This document shows positions 6,998-15,107 of a stretch of 64,000 bases of DNA, piece after piece. This stretch comes from an uncultured Rhodospirillales bacterium. Lineage in GTDB: Bacteria > Pseudomonadota > Alphaproteobacteria > Kiloniellales > Kiloniellaceae. The notes under the pieces are model-generated. The model was not told the origin of the DNA and did no database searches. It saw nothing but the letters and a program-made list of their open reading frames with translations. The stretch spans positions 1 through 64,000 of the forward strand of contig CAJXUS010000019.1 in NCBI GenBank assembly GCA_913060675.1, given 5' to 3'. The position numbers were made by a program, and so were the translations under genes. Every line of letters starts with the position of its first letter. Positions within the stretch are counted from its first letter, which is position 1.

Positions 6998-8638
6998 ATG
7001 GGCATAGCGGAAGAGAACGTTCAAAAAACAGACGTATTGGTTATTGGGGCAGGCCTCGCTGGACTGATGACCGCACTTACCCTGGCCCCAAAGTCTGTCA
7101 TTCTTCTCTCCAAGGGACCTCTCGGCGAAGAAGCTTCCAGTACTTGGGCGCAAGGGGGAATATCCGCAGCTCTGTCACCTGAAGACAGCCCCGCCAATCA
7201 CCTCCGCGATACTCTTGCCGTGGCTGGCGGAATTGCCGATGTGGATATCGCTGCGCTGGTAACAGAACTGGGCCCAGAAAGAATTCAAGATCTCATCGAT
7301 CTCGGTGTTATTTTTGACCAGGATGAAAACGGCTTGAGCCTGAGCCGAGAAGCCGCTCACAGCCACCGACGCGTTGTTCATGCCAATGGCGATTCCACTG
7401 GACGGGAAGTAATGCGCGCCCTCAGACTTCGTACGCTAGAAGCTTCCCATATTACCGTTTTAGAAAATACCGAAGCTCTTGATCTGATTACATTTGAAAC
7501 GGGTGAAGAAAAAACTGATGAAGTAAAAACAGTGCGCGGCGCAACCGTTCTTCAAGGTCAGCAACATATTGTTGTTCAAGCTGGAGCCGTTGTTTTGGCC
7601 ACTGGGGGCATTGGTCAGCTTTATAGCGCCACCACAAATCCCTTTGCGGCTTGTGGCGATGGCCTTGCCATGGCGGCACGGGCGGGCGCGACACTGAAAG
7701 ATCTTGAGTTCGTTCAGTTCCACCCTACGGCAATTGATGTTGAAGCCACCCCTCGCCCCTTGGCGACAGAAGCCCTTCGCGGGGATGGTGCCTGGTTGGT
7801 GAATGAGCTCGGTGAGCGTTTTATGAAAGCGGAACACCCTTTGGGTGAACTTGCCCCACGTGACATTGTTGCCAGAGGTATTTGGCGACAGAGAGAAAAG
7901 GGACAGAAGTGCTATCTCGATACCAGAGCCAGCATTGGCGAAGAATTCCCAGAACACTTTCCAACGGTCTTTAACCATTGCCAAAATCACGGCATTGACC
8001 CCAGAAAAGGCTTGATCCCGGTTGTTCCCGCCGCTCACTATCACATGGGTGGTGTCGAGACAGATAACCGAGGTCGAACCGACATTAAGGGACTTTGGGC
8101 CTGTGGCGAAGTGGCTTGTACCGGATTGCACGGCGCAAATCGTCTTGCCAGTAATTCTTTGCTTGAGGCTCTCGTCTTCGCCCCACTGGTCAGTAACGAT
8201 ATTAAAGATCAACAGCAAAACCACTCTTTATCCAGTGATATGTCCGCTGACATACTCAGTGATGTACAAAGCTTCGAGGCAAGAACTTTCACTCACTCGG
8301 AGCTCGAAGCAGATGCTATCACTGAGTTACAAACCCTAAATTATCGCTATATTGGCCTTTGCCGAAACGCTCAAGGGCTGGAAGCGCTTCTTACCCACCT
8401 AGATAACCTCGACCAAAATTACCCAGCACTCTCAGCACGATTTAAAAATCTAATGACGGTCAGTAGGTTGATCGCTCAGTCAGCTCTCGCGCGGAATGAA
8501 AGCCGGGGTGGCCATTACCGCAATGACTATCCTGACACACTAGACAGCTACAAAGACCATAGCCGCCTCACACTTTTCGACACGCAAAAATTAGATTTTG
8601 AAATCATAGGAAGCCCATCTTTAAAAATGGCTTCCTAG
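6998..8638 (+). CDS. nadB: L-aspartate oxidase NadB
   Basis: FAD flavoprotein oxidising L-aspartate to iminoaspartate for NadA. About 546 residues, normal length. The N-terminal FAD motif is VIGAGLAGLMTAL; the family signatures STWAQGGISAAL, VQFHPTAI, GDGAWLVNELGERFM, HYHMGGVETD and GLHGANRLASNSLLEALVF are all present, including the arginine/histidine active-site region shared with succinate dehydrogenase flavoproteins. The AAGGAG at 6982-6987 serves either the GTG at 6995 or the ATG at 6998; I prefer the ATG. Second gene of the nadABC operon, 21 bases before nadC. Confidence 0.96.
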   Translation: MGIAEENVQKTDVLVIGAGLAGLMTALTLAPKSVILLSKGPLGEEASSTWAQGGISAALSPEDSPANHLRDTLAVAGGIADVDIAALVTELGPERIQDLIDLGVIFDQDENGLSLSREAAHSHRRVVHANGDSTGREVMRALRLRTLEASHITVLENTEALDLITFETGEEKTDEVKTVRGATVLQGQQHIVVQAGAVVLATGGIGQLYSATTNPFAACGDGLAMAARAGATLKDLEFVQFHPTAIDVEATPRPLATEALRGDGAWLVNELGERFMKAEHPLGELAPRDIVARGIWRQREKGQKCYLDTRASIGEEFPEHFPTVFNHCQNHGIDPRKGLIPVVPAAHYHMGGVETDNRGRTDIKGLWACGEVACTGLHGANRLASNSLLEALVFAPLVSNDIKDQQQNHSLSSDMSADILSDVQSFEARTFTHSELEADAITELQTLNYRYIGLCRNAQGLEALLTHLDNLDQNYPALSARFKNLMTVSRLIAQSALARNESRGGHYRNDYPDTLDSYKDHSRLTLFDTQKLDFEIIGSPSLKMAS

Positions 8639-8659
8639 ATAAAATAAAGTACAGATATT

Positions 8660-9517
8660 ATGACAACTAACCTCACCTCACTCCCACAGCCCCTTATTAC
8701 CAAAGCCGTTCAATATGCTCTGCTTGAAGACTTGGGCTCAACCGGAGACCTCACCAGCGACAGCACCATTCCAGAAGAAGCCGTTCTTTGTGCCTCCGTT
8801 GTCAGTCGGCAAAACGGGACCATAGCTGGGACAGACTTTCTGGTCGCCGCGATGGCAGAATTGTCCGAGGATGTCGGCGTCGAGATTCTGGTAAAGGACG
8901 GCACCAAAATTACCCCGGGCACTATCACTGCCAAGATATCAGGACCTGCGCGTGCGATCCTTAGTGGAGAACGGGTTGGCCTCAACTTTATGGGGCGCCT
9001 GTCTGGAATTGCAACAGCAACCCGCAACATTGTTGACTTGGTCGAGGGGTTGCCTGTACGTGTTACCTGTACGCGTAAAACTACGCCAGGATTACGCGCC
9101 TTTGAGAAATACGCGGTTCGTTCTGGCGGTGGTCACAATCACCGATTTGGCCTTTACGATGGTGTAATGCTTAAAGACAATCATATCGCCGCAGTTGGTG
9201 GCAAAATCGGCAAGGCAATTGATCAGGCCCGCGCAAATATCGGACACATGGTCAAGATCGAAGTCGAGGTCGATACTTTGGAGCAATTACGTGAAGCCTT
9301 GCCCCACAAACCGGATATCATACTTCTGGATAACATGAGCCTCGAAGAGCTTAGGGAAGCTGTCGATATGATTGGTGGCACAGCCATTGCGGAAGCTTCT
9401 GGTGGAATCACTTACGAAACCGCCCGCGCGATTGCCGAAACTGGCGTCGATGTCATCTCACTTGGCTGGCTTACACACAGTGCGCCTTGCCTCGATCTTG
9501 GACTGGACATCATTTGA
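8660..9517 (+). CDS. nadC: Nicotinate-nucleotide pyrophosphorylase (quinolinate phosphoribosyltransferase) NadC
   Basis: Cytoplasmic enzyme converting quinolinate and PRPP to nicotinate mononucleotide, CO2 and pyrophosphate. 285 residues, standard length. N-terminal LEDLGSTGDLTSD, the core TCTRKTTPGLRAFEKYAV, GGGHNHRFGLYDGVMLKDNH and the C-terminal barrel strands IEVEVDTLEQL, DIILLDNMS, EASGGIT and DVISLGWLTHSA cover the known substrate-binding arginines, lysines and histidines. It closes the nadABC operon and is convergent with the cio operon; no clear terminator hairpin follows in the 15-base gap. Confidence 0.97.
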   Translation: MTTNLTSLPQPLITKAVQYALLEDLGSTGDLTSDSTIPEEAVLCASVVSRQNGTIAGTDFLVAAMAELSEDVGVEILVKDGTKITPGTITAKISGPARAILSGERVGLNFMGRLSGIATATRNIVDLVEGLPVRVTCTRKTTPGLRAFEKYAVRSGGGHNHRFGLYDGVMLKDNHIAAVGGKIGKAIDQARANIGHMVKIEVEVDTLEQLREALPHKPDIILLDNMSLEELREAVDMIGGTAIAEASGGITYETARAIAETGVDVISLGWLTHSAPCLDLGLDII

Positions 9518-9532
9518 ATTAGGTTCGTAAAA

Positions 9533-9652
9533 TTACATACCTAACCAATAACGGATACCATATCCAATAGCTGCTAAAGATAAAACACCGCCAAGCCAAA
9601 GAGCCATAAACCATCCGAGCTTATGCAGTAGACGAGGCTTCACATCAGTCAT
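9533..9652 (-). CDS. DUF2474 small membrane protein of the cyanide-insensitive oxidase
   Basis: 39 residues: a short charged N-terminus (MTDVKPRLLHKLGWF) then one transmembrane helix (about 15-33, MALWLGGVLSLAAIGYGI) and a YWLGM end. This matches the DUF2474 small proteins found after cioAB-type quinol oxidase genes and analogous to CydX of the bd oxidase. GGAGGGG at 9661-9667 is a strong ribosome site eight bases before the ATG. Its ATG overlaps the TGA of the original cioB reading frame (ATGA), which implies translational coupling to cioB. Probably stabilises the oxidase. It is intact although cioB is not. Confidence 0.8.
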   Translation of the reverse strand: MTDVKPRLLHKLGWFMALWLGGVLSLAAIGYGIRYWLGM

Positions 9653-10528
9653 CTATGATACCCCTCCGATGGGTCGACCTTGCCTCTAAAAACCCAATAG
9701 GCATAGGCGGTATAAGCCAAGATAAGGGGGATTAATACGGCTGAGCCAACCAAAAGGCTGCCAATCACGCTTTAGCTTCAATCCCCTGAAAAGACACCAA
9801 GCGACTAAACAAACCATAATAGGTACAGGCGCCGTATAAAAGACCCGAGGAACTGAAAACCAACGGTCCATAAAAGCTGGATTAAGAAAAGGTGTCCAAA
9901 GGCTTACGACACCGATTAAGAACAACAAACTCCATAAAGCAGGCTTCGCAACTGAATAAGCTTTCTCTTGAACCGGGCCTAAAGTTTTTAGAATCAGCCA
10001 CGTCGATCCGAGTAATACATAACCAACAACCACCGCCATACCTGTCAGTAAAGAGAACGGCGTCAACCAATTCCACCATCCCCCGGCATAAGCACGATCA
10101 ACAATAGATATCCCCTGAACCAAAGCTCCCAAAGCAATGCCTTGGCAGAGAGCCGCAGCTAGAGATCCCTCAAAGAAAGCAAAATCCCACTTACCCTGAG
10201 AGTCAATACTGCGCCATCTGTATTCAAAGGCAACACCTCGAAAAACAAGGCCAAGTAACATAATGGTCAAGGGAGCATAAAGTGCTGGAAGTACGACTGC
10301 GTATGCTAGAGGAAAAACAGCAAATAGACCTCCCCCACCAAGGACAAGCCAAGTCTCATTCCCATCCCAAACAGGGGCAATGGTGTTCATGGCATAGTCA
10401 CGTTCGCCCCCTTTATCCAACACAGGAAACAAAATACCAATGCCCAAATCAAAACCATCTAAAAGCACATAGGCCAAAACGGCAAAAGCTATAATAAGAG
10501 ACCAGATTAATGGAAGATCAAATACCAT
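9649..10528 (-). pseudogene. cioB: Cyanide-insensitive/bd quinol oxidase subunit II, disrupted by internal deletion and frameshift
   Basis: Membrane subunit II of a bd-type quinol oxidase. The first about 254 residues are normal (VLLDGFDLGIGILFP, APVWDGNETWLVLGGGGLFA, FRGVAFEYRW). At about 9765 the frame then runs into an unrelated 26-residue tail and stops at 9686. The proper family C-terminus is present in the next frame, starting GSLLVGSAVLIPLILAY, passing WVFRGKVDPSEGYHR, and ending in a TGA at 9649-9651 that overlaps the start of the DUF2474 gene. The two pieces total about 292 residues against about 335 usual, so some 40-50 codons (a number of bases not divisible by three) are missing, covering roughly a transmembrane helix and loop. 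The open product is about 280 residues. Either a real inactivating deletion in this strain or an assembly or sequencing error. Five bases separate it from cioA. Confidence 0.85.
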
Positions 10529-10533
10529 TTTCC

Positions 10534-11961
10534 TTACTCCTCATTATCTGTGTTTTGTATTGAAGTCGGTGCCAACACCGCCACAGGTGTCATCCCTGCC
10601 GCACGTATTGGCATTTCAGTTATGGTTTCTGATACTTCACTATCAGGCGCGCGTTTCATCAACCGTAAAATGTAAACCAGACCGACGCCGAAAACCGTAA
10701 AATAGACCACAATGAAAGCCAGAAGAGAAATCGCAACAGCTGGCGCATCTATGGGAGAAGCTGAATCTACCGTTCGAAGCAATCCATATACCGTATAAGG
10801 TTGTCTGCCGACTTCGGTCGTAATCCAGCCTGCTAAAAGGGCAATAAAACCAGTAGGCCCCATTATAATCGCAATTCGAAACATCCAAGGAGTATCGTAT
10901 AATTTTCCTTGTACCCTCCGAAGCAAACTCCAAGCCCCTAAAGCAACCATCAAGAAACCAAGTCCAACCATAATACGGAAAGACCAAAAAATAATCGGCA
11001 CGTTAGGGCGATCTTCTTTTGCCCATTCCTTTAACCCTTTGATTTGACCGTCAAGATCGTGCGTTAAAATAAGACTGCCGAGTTTGGGAATTTCCAACGC
11101 ATAGTGAACCTTTTCATCCTCCATACTCGGAATGCCAAACAAGATCAAAGGGGCGCCTTTACGAGTCTCAAAATGCCCTTCCATCGCAGCGATCTTGGCG
11201 GGTTGATGCTCTAGTGTATTCAGACCATGGAAATCTCCTGCAACTATCTGGATCGGGGCAACAATAACAGCCATCCACATAGCCATGGAGAACATAATCC
11301 GCGCGGGCTGATTATCACTATCACGATAGAGATGCCATGCAGATACCCCGCCAACGACAAACGCCGTGGTGAGGTAAGCCGCTAGTACCATGTGGACTAA
11401 TCGATAAGGAAAAGACGGATTGAACACTGCCGCAAACCAATCCACAGGAATAAACTGCCCGACGTCATTTATCCCGTATCCGGCAGGCGTTTGCATCCAG
11501 GAGTTAACAGACAATATCCAGAATGCAGAAAACAACGTTCCCACAGCCACCATTAACGTTGCAAAGAAGTGTAACCTTTTCCCGACCTTGTTCATGCCAA
11601 ACAACATGACGCCAAGAAAACCGGCTTCAAGAAAGAAAGCCGACAGAACTTCATAGCCCATCAGTGGTCCGAGTATGGGTCCTGTCTTATCAGAAAACAC
11701 ACTCCAGTTGGTGCCGAATTGATAGCTCATCACAATACCAGACACGACACCCATGCCGAAAACAACCGCAAAGATCTTTATCCAATACCGAAAAATTTGA
11801 AGGTAAATTTCACGTCCTGTCCACAACCATAGCCCTTCCAGAACGGCGAGATAGCTTGCCAAACCAATAGAGAATGCGGGAAAAATAATGTGGAAGGAAA
11901 TCGTAAATGCGAACTGCACACGGGCAAGAAATACTGCATCAAAGAACTCGACCATATCCAA
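10534..11961 (-). CDS. cioA: Cyanide-insensitive/bd-type quinol oxidase subunit I
   Basis: Haem-carrying subunit I of cytochrome bd-family oxidases: it oxidises quinol and reduces O2 at the cytoplasmic membrane. 475 residues with about nine membrane helices, intact. Seen: ARVQFAFTISFHIIFPAFSIG with the N-terminal haem-ligand histidine, GTNWSVFSDKTGPILGPLMGYEVLSAFFLEAGFLG, SVNSWMQTPAG, RLVHMVLAAYLT with the second ligand histidine, and GRQPYTVYGLLRT. The quinol loop is short, which marks the CIO rather than the E. coli CydA type. First gene of the operon with cioB and the DUF2474 gene. No FNR-like box was found upstream. With cioB disrupted, the complex may not assemble. Confidence 0.93.
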   Translation of the reverse strand: MDMVEFFDAVFLARVQFAFTISFHIIFPAFSIGLASYLAVLEGLWLWTGREIYLQIFRYWIKIFAVVFGMGVVSGIVMSYQFGTNWSVFSDKTGPILGPLMGYEVLSAFFLEAGFLGVMLFGMNKVGKRLHFFATLMVAVGTLFSAFWILSVNSWMQTPAGYGINDVGQFIPVDWFAAVFNPSFPYRLVHMVLAAYLTTAFVVGGVSAWHLYRDSDNQPARIMFSMAMWMAVIVAPIQIVAGDFHGLNTLEHQPAKIAAMEGHFETRKGAPLILFGIPSMEDEKVHYALEIPKLGSLILTHDLDGQIKGLKEWAKEDRPNVPIIFWSFRIMVGLGFLMVALGAWSLLRRVQGKLYDTPWMFRIAIIMGPTGFIALLAGWITTEVGRQPYTVYGLLRTVDSASPIDAPAVAISLLAFIVVYFTVFGVGLVYILRLMKRAPDSEVSETITEMPIRAAGMTPVAVLAPTSIQNTDNEE

Positions 11962-12096
11962 CTACACCGCTTCAAACGATGTCCTTAGCTGTTGTTTTGA
12001 TAAGTATTGTCATGCCAAATCAGGTCTAGAGCAACTAGTCAGCTCGATGCAAATTGTCTCGCAAAGATTGTAGGGATATTAATTTTAAAATATAAA

Positions 12097-12133
12097 ATTG
12101 AAAATGCCCGGGTTTATCCGGGCACTTTCAATT
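12097..12133 (-). terminator. Intrinsic terminator of the metF operon
   Basis: Inverted repeat with GAAAATGCCCGG (from about 12100) pairing with CCGGGCACTTTC (to about 12129) around a short GTTTAT loop. Reading leftward it is followed by an AT-rich stretch with T-runs. It lies 29 bases after the stop of the last gene of the ArsR-metF operon. Confidence 0.75.
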
Positions 12134-12161
12134 CGGAATCATTCTGTAGAGGAATAGTGAG

Positions 12162-13004
12162 CTAGCTGGCTGAAATAGCCGAATAGTCATTCCAGCTTGA
12201 TACAGGTACAATCTCTTCACGTGGAGAAACGTTTGCTCTGGTTACAGGCCGATATCCATCAGCTGCTTTTTTGCGAAGAGCACGATCTATCTTGGCAGTT
12301 TCCTCGGCTGACTTCCCGCCGTGGACCAGGATTTTTTGACCATCTTGGTGCACAGGGAATCCTGCTTTGATGGTTTCACTGCTTTCTACATAACAAACAC
12401 CGTCAACAAGGTCAGAGATTGTATCATCTGTGAAATCATGATCTTCAGAGTACTCTAGCAATAGTGGTACTGAAGATCCCAACTCGATCAAAGCATGTCG
12501 TGCAGAAGCCAGTTGAGCACGCGCATGCTCAAGGCCTGAAACAGGATTGAAGCTCAAGGCGTCAACACCACCTGAAACAAGCCCCTGCACTTGAATATAT
12601 GCATCATTGCGCAACTCATTATCGCCGCCCGGCGCAGAAGACTGATCGACCACGCCGATCACAAAGCGTCTGCGATCTCCGCCAGCGAGAGAGTCAACTG
12701 CCTGACAGGCAGCTTCGGCAGCAAGATGATTGATAACAAAAGCCTCTTCTTTCATGCCGTGCTTATCCAAAGCATCAGGAGAGGCACCTGCTGTGTTGGT
12801 TCGAATAACATCAGCACCTGCTTCGAGGTAACTTTTGTGAATATCAGTAATGACATCTGGCCGCGAAATGTTCAGAGCGGCAAGGCAGTCTGCATGACCA
12901 AAAGTTGCCCGATCGATATCAACATTTAACTTTGATAATGCAGGGACAACATCACCATCTGTGAGAAGTACGCGCGAGTTCAAAGCATCGATAAAATTAC
13001 GCAT
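12162..13004 (-). CDS. Homocysteine S-methyltransferase-like protein lacking the zinc-binding cysteines
   Basis: 280 residues from the ATG at 13004, which overlaps the metF TAA by one base (TAATG) and has AGGAAG about ten bases upstream; this coupling decides the start. The N-terminal half follows the MetH/BHMT methyltransferase barrel: VLLTDGDVV, then RPDVITDIHKSYLEAGADVIRTNT, NHLAAEAACQAVD and RRRFVIGVVDQSS. The C-terminal half is shortened. Where MetH has the zinc ligands (an NC motif and GGCCGTT) this protein reads DGVCYVESS and VHGGKSAEE, so two to three ligands are missing. It is therefore unlikely to be an ordinary zinc-dependent homocysteine methyltransferase. Third gene of the ArsR-metF operon, so a role in one-carbon/methionine metabolism is likely, possibly as one part of a split or non-catalytic system. 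Confidence 0.7.
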   Translation of the reverse strand: MRNFIDALNSRVLLTDGDVVPALSKLNVDIDRATFGHADCLAALNISRPDVITDIHKSYLEAGADVIRTNTAGASPDALDKHGMKEEAFVINHLAAEAACQAVDSLAGGDRRRFVIGVVDQSSAPGGDNELRNDAYIQVQGLVSGGVDALSFNPVSGLEHARAQLASARHALIELGSSVPLLLEYSEDHDFTDDTISDLVDGVCYVESSETIKAGFPVHQDGQKILVHGGKSAEETAKIDRALRKKAADGYRPVTRANVSPREEIVPVSSWNDYSAISAS

Positions 13005-13867
13005 TATGCAGCTTCCTTCTGTTCCGTCTGCAACGCCAACAAACGGCATACAGCTTCGGTTAATGGTGAGCGATTGAGAGTGTAAAAATGGAAAGCGTCA
13101 ACACCGCCTTCGATAAGTTCACGGCAAAGATCAAGACAAAGAGACACAGCAACTGCAGCTGACGTTTCTGGGTTATCTTCCAAACCGTCAAAAGCCTTGA
13201 TCACCCACTCTGGAATTGTCGCTCCGCAACGATCTGCGAAACGTTTGAGTTGAGAGATGTTGTTGATCGGAAGAATGCCAGGGATAATTGGAATAGTAAT
13301 TCCTGCTTCCCGTGCTGCCGCAACAAACTTAAAATAACTATCTGCTTCGAAAAAGAATTGGGTAATCGCTGTGGTGGCACCCGCGTCTTGTTTACGCTTT
13401 AGAAATTCAAGATCAGCAGCCAGCGACTGACTATCCGGATGCGGATCCGGATAAGCCGCAACAGCGATTTCAAAATCACCGAGCTCACGTAAGGCCGCAA
13501 TCAGCTCTATCGAATCTTGAAAACCTTCAGAGTCAGGAACAAAAGCTTCACCTGGCACATCGCCATCACCACGCAAGGCCACCAAACGCTTAATACCAAG
13601 AGCTTGCCAAGATTTGACGGTATCCGTAATTTCCTGACGAGTTGCTCCGGCCAATGTAATGTGGGCCGCCAGCGTCAACTCACTGTCTCCCGCTAACTTA
13701 GTAATAAGCTCATTAGATTTTTGCTGGCCTGAACCACCTGCACCATAAGTTATAGAGTAATATTTAGGGTCAAATCCCTTAAGGCGCTCAACCGCCTGTC
13801 CTAAATTGTCCAAGCCATTCGCCGATGCCGGCGGAAATAGCTCAAAGCTGATATCAGGTCTTTTCAT
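13004..13867 (-). CDS. metF: Methylenetetrahydrofolate reductase MetF
   Basis: FAD enzyme reducing 5,10-methylene-THF to 5-methyl-THF, the methyl donor for methionine synthesis. 287 residues, normal. Family motifs: ISFELFPPAS with the catalytic glutamate, YYSITYGAGGS, AAHITLAGATRQE, LVALRGD, AAYPDPHPDS, TTAITQFFFEADSYFKF and IPIIPGILPI. It overlaps the end of the ArsR-methyltransferase gene by 14 bases, and its stop overlaps the next start, so all three are translationally coupled. Probably controlled by the ArsR-type regulator upstream. Confidence 0.97.
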   Translation of the reverse strand: MKRPDISFELFPPASANGLDNLGQAVERLKGFDPKYYSITYGAGGSGQQKSNELITKLAGDSELTLAAHITLAGATRQEITDTVKSWQALGIKRLVALRGDGDVPGEAFVPDSEGFQDSIELIAALRELGDFEIAVAAYPDPHPDSQSLAADLEFLKRKQDAGATTAITQFFFEADSYFKFVAAAREAGITIPIIPGILPINNISQLKRFADRCGATIPEWVIKAFDGLEDNPETSAAVAVSLCLDLCRELIEGGVDAFHFYTLNRSPLTEAVCRLLALQTEQKEAA

Positions 13868-14813
13868 TTTTTCTTTGCTCCGTTTCGGGATCGCGACGTG
13901 CTGTCCATATGCAGACTGTCAGCGGATCTCCTGGAAGATGTTCTGGCTTCGACAGGCTTAAACCTGCGTCGGTACAAAACTCTTCAATTTGTGAATCATC
14001 AAAACCTAGCCAATGATGCGCATGATCATCGCGAAGGCTGTCCATACGGTGGGGCGCGAAATCCACCAATATCAAACGGCCGCCGGGCTTAATAACGCGG
14101 GCAGCCTCGCGCAGACACATTCGAGGATCTAGGGCGTAGTGAAGAACCATATTGAGACAGACCGCATCAAAGCGCGCGTTTCCAAAAGGTATTTGGTACA
14201 TATCACCCTGACGTACCTGACAATTATTCAAGCCAGCCCGATCTATGTTATTACGGGCAATCGCCAACATCTCACGCGAGATATCAAGACCAACAACGGA
14301 GCCAACCTCGCTCGATACCAGTTCAAGAACACGTCCAGTCCCAGTGCCAACATCGAGTAACTCGTCGACAGGTTCTTCAAGAAGTTTCTGTTGAAAGGCG
14401 CTCTCGATTTGTGCGGTATCAATATGTAAGGATCTGATTTCGTGCCAATCCGAAGCATTTTTGCTGAAATATTCATGCGCTTTACGCGCACGTTCGGCTT
14501 TAATGTTTTCAAGGCGCTGAAAATCGAGTGCTAATTTCGGGTCATCAATTGGAATAAGATCAATAATTAAACGGCCAAGCTCTGAACAAGGCTGATTATC
14601 TGATAACCTAAAATACGCCCAATTCCCTTCTTGGTGACGTTCAAGAAGACCAGCTTCCATGAGAAGTTTGAGATGGCGAGAAACACGTGGCTGACTTTGC
14701 CCCAGTATCTGAACGAGCTCACTGACGGTTAATTCAGCATGCGCACATAGCCCCAACACTCTTAAACGAGTTGGTTCGGCAATAGACTGAAGACCTTTTA
14801 GCAATACTTCCAC
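13854..14813 (-). CDS. ArsR-family regulator fused to a SAM-dependent methyltransferase domain
   Basis: 319 residues in two domains. Residues 1-95 form an ArsR winged helix (AEPTRLRVLGLCAHAELTVSELVQILGQ, QPRVSRHLKLLMEAGLL). Residues about 115-300 are a class I methyltransferase: VDELLDVGTGTGRVLELV is the SAM-binding GxGxG loop, followed by GLDISREML, AVCLNMVLHYALDP and GGRLILVDFAPH. This architecture upstream of metF is common in alphaproteobacteria, and SahR, which senses S-adenosylhomocysteine, is the described relative. It starts with GTG behind AAGGAG. It heads the metF operon and most likely senses SAM/SAH to adjust methyl-group supply. Whether the methyltransferase domain is catalytic is unknown. 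Confidence 0.85.
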   Translation of the reverse strand: MEVLLKGLQSIAEPTRLRVLGLCAHAELTVSELVQILGQSQPRVSRHLKLLMEAGLLERHQEGNWAYFRLSDNQPCSELGRLIIDLIPIDDPKLALDFQRLENIKAERARKAHEYFSKNASDWHEIRSLHIDTAQIESAFQQKLLEEPVDELLDVGTGTGRVLELVSSEVGSVVGLDISREMLAIARNNIDRAGLNNCQVRQGDMYQIPFGNARFDAVCLNMVLHYALDPRMCLREAARVIKPGGRLILVDFAPHRMDSLRDDHAHHWLGFDDSQIEEFCTDAGLSLSKPEHLPGDPLTVCIWTARRDPETEQRKNEKT

Positions 14814-14856
14814 GTGACTTCTCCTTATGACAGCCTCTCGGCCGCCTGAATTGACA

Positions 14857-14880
14857 TAACAATATCTTTATATCGTGATT
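14857..14880. promoter_or_regulatory. ATATC-rich dyad upstream of the ArsR-metF operon, candidate operator
   Basis: CAATATCTTTATATCG carries ATAT blocks on both sides of CTTT, 45-70 bases before the GTG start. On the minus strand it overlaps a possible TTGCCA (14881-14886)/TATTGT promoter. ArsR-family operators of the SahR type are described as GATAT-containing dyads. Assignment is inference. Confidence 0.4.
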
Positions 14881-15107
14881 TGGCAAGATAAAAAATACTC
14901 TGATTGCGCACATTTTTTATCTTTTTACGACTACACAAGTGTTAAGCGTATGATATTATTACAATATTTAAAAACTTCGCCCACCCCTTTTATATCTCAA
15001 AGAATCTAATGTCGATTTTTGGATAATTACGAGCGGATATTTCAGGGAACTAAAACTGACTGAACAAAGCGGCATGACTTCTAAGTAAAAGTCGAGATAA
15101 GAGAAAT

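Noticed and set aside
7460..8224. Long minus-strand open frame inside nadB
   Set aside because: It lies wholly within the strongly supported nadB gene, with unrelated and cysteine-rich translation. A shadow of nadB codon use.
11962..12096. FNR/Anr box upstream of cioA
   Set aside because: A TTGAT half site is present near 12000, but the second half (ATCAA) is not.
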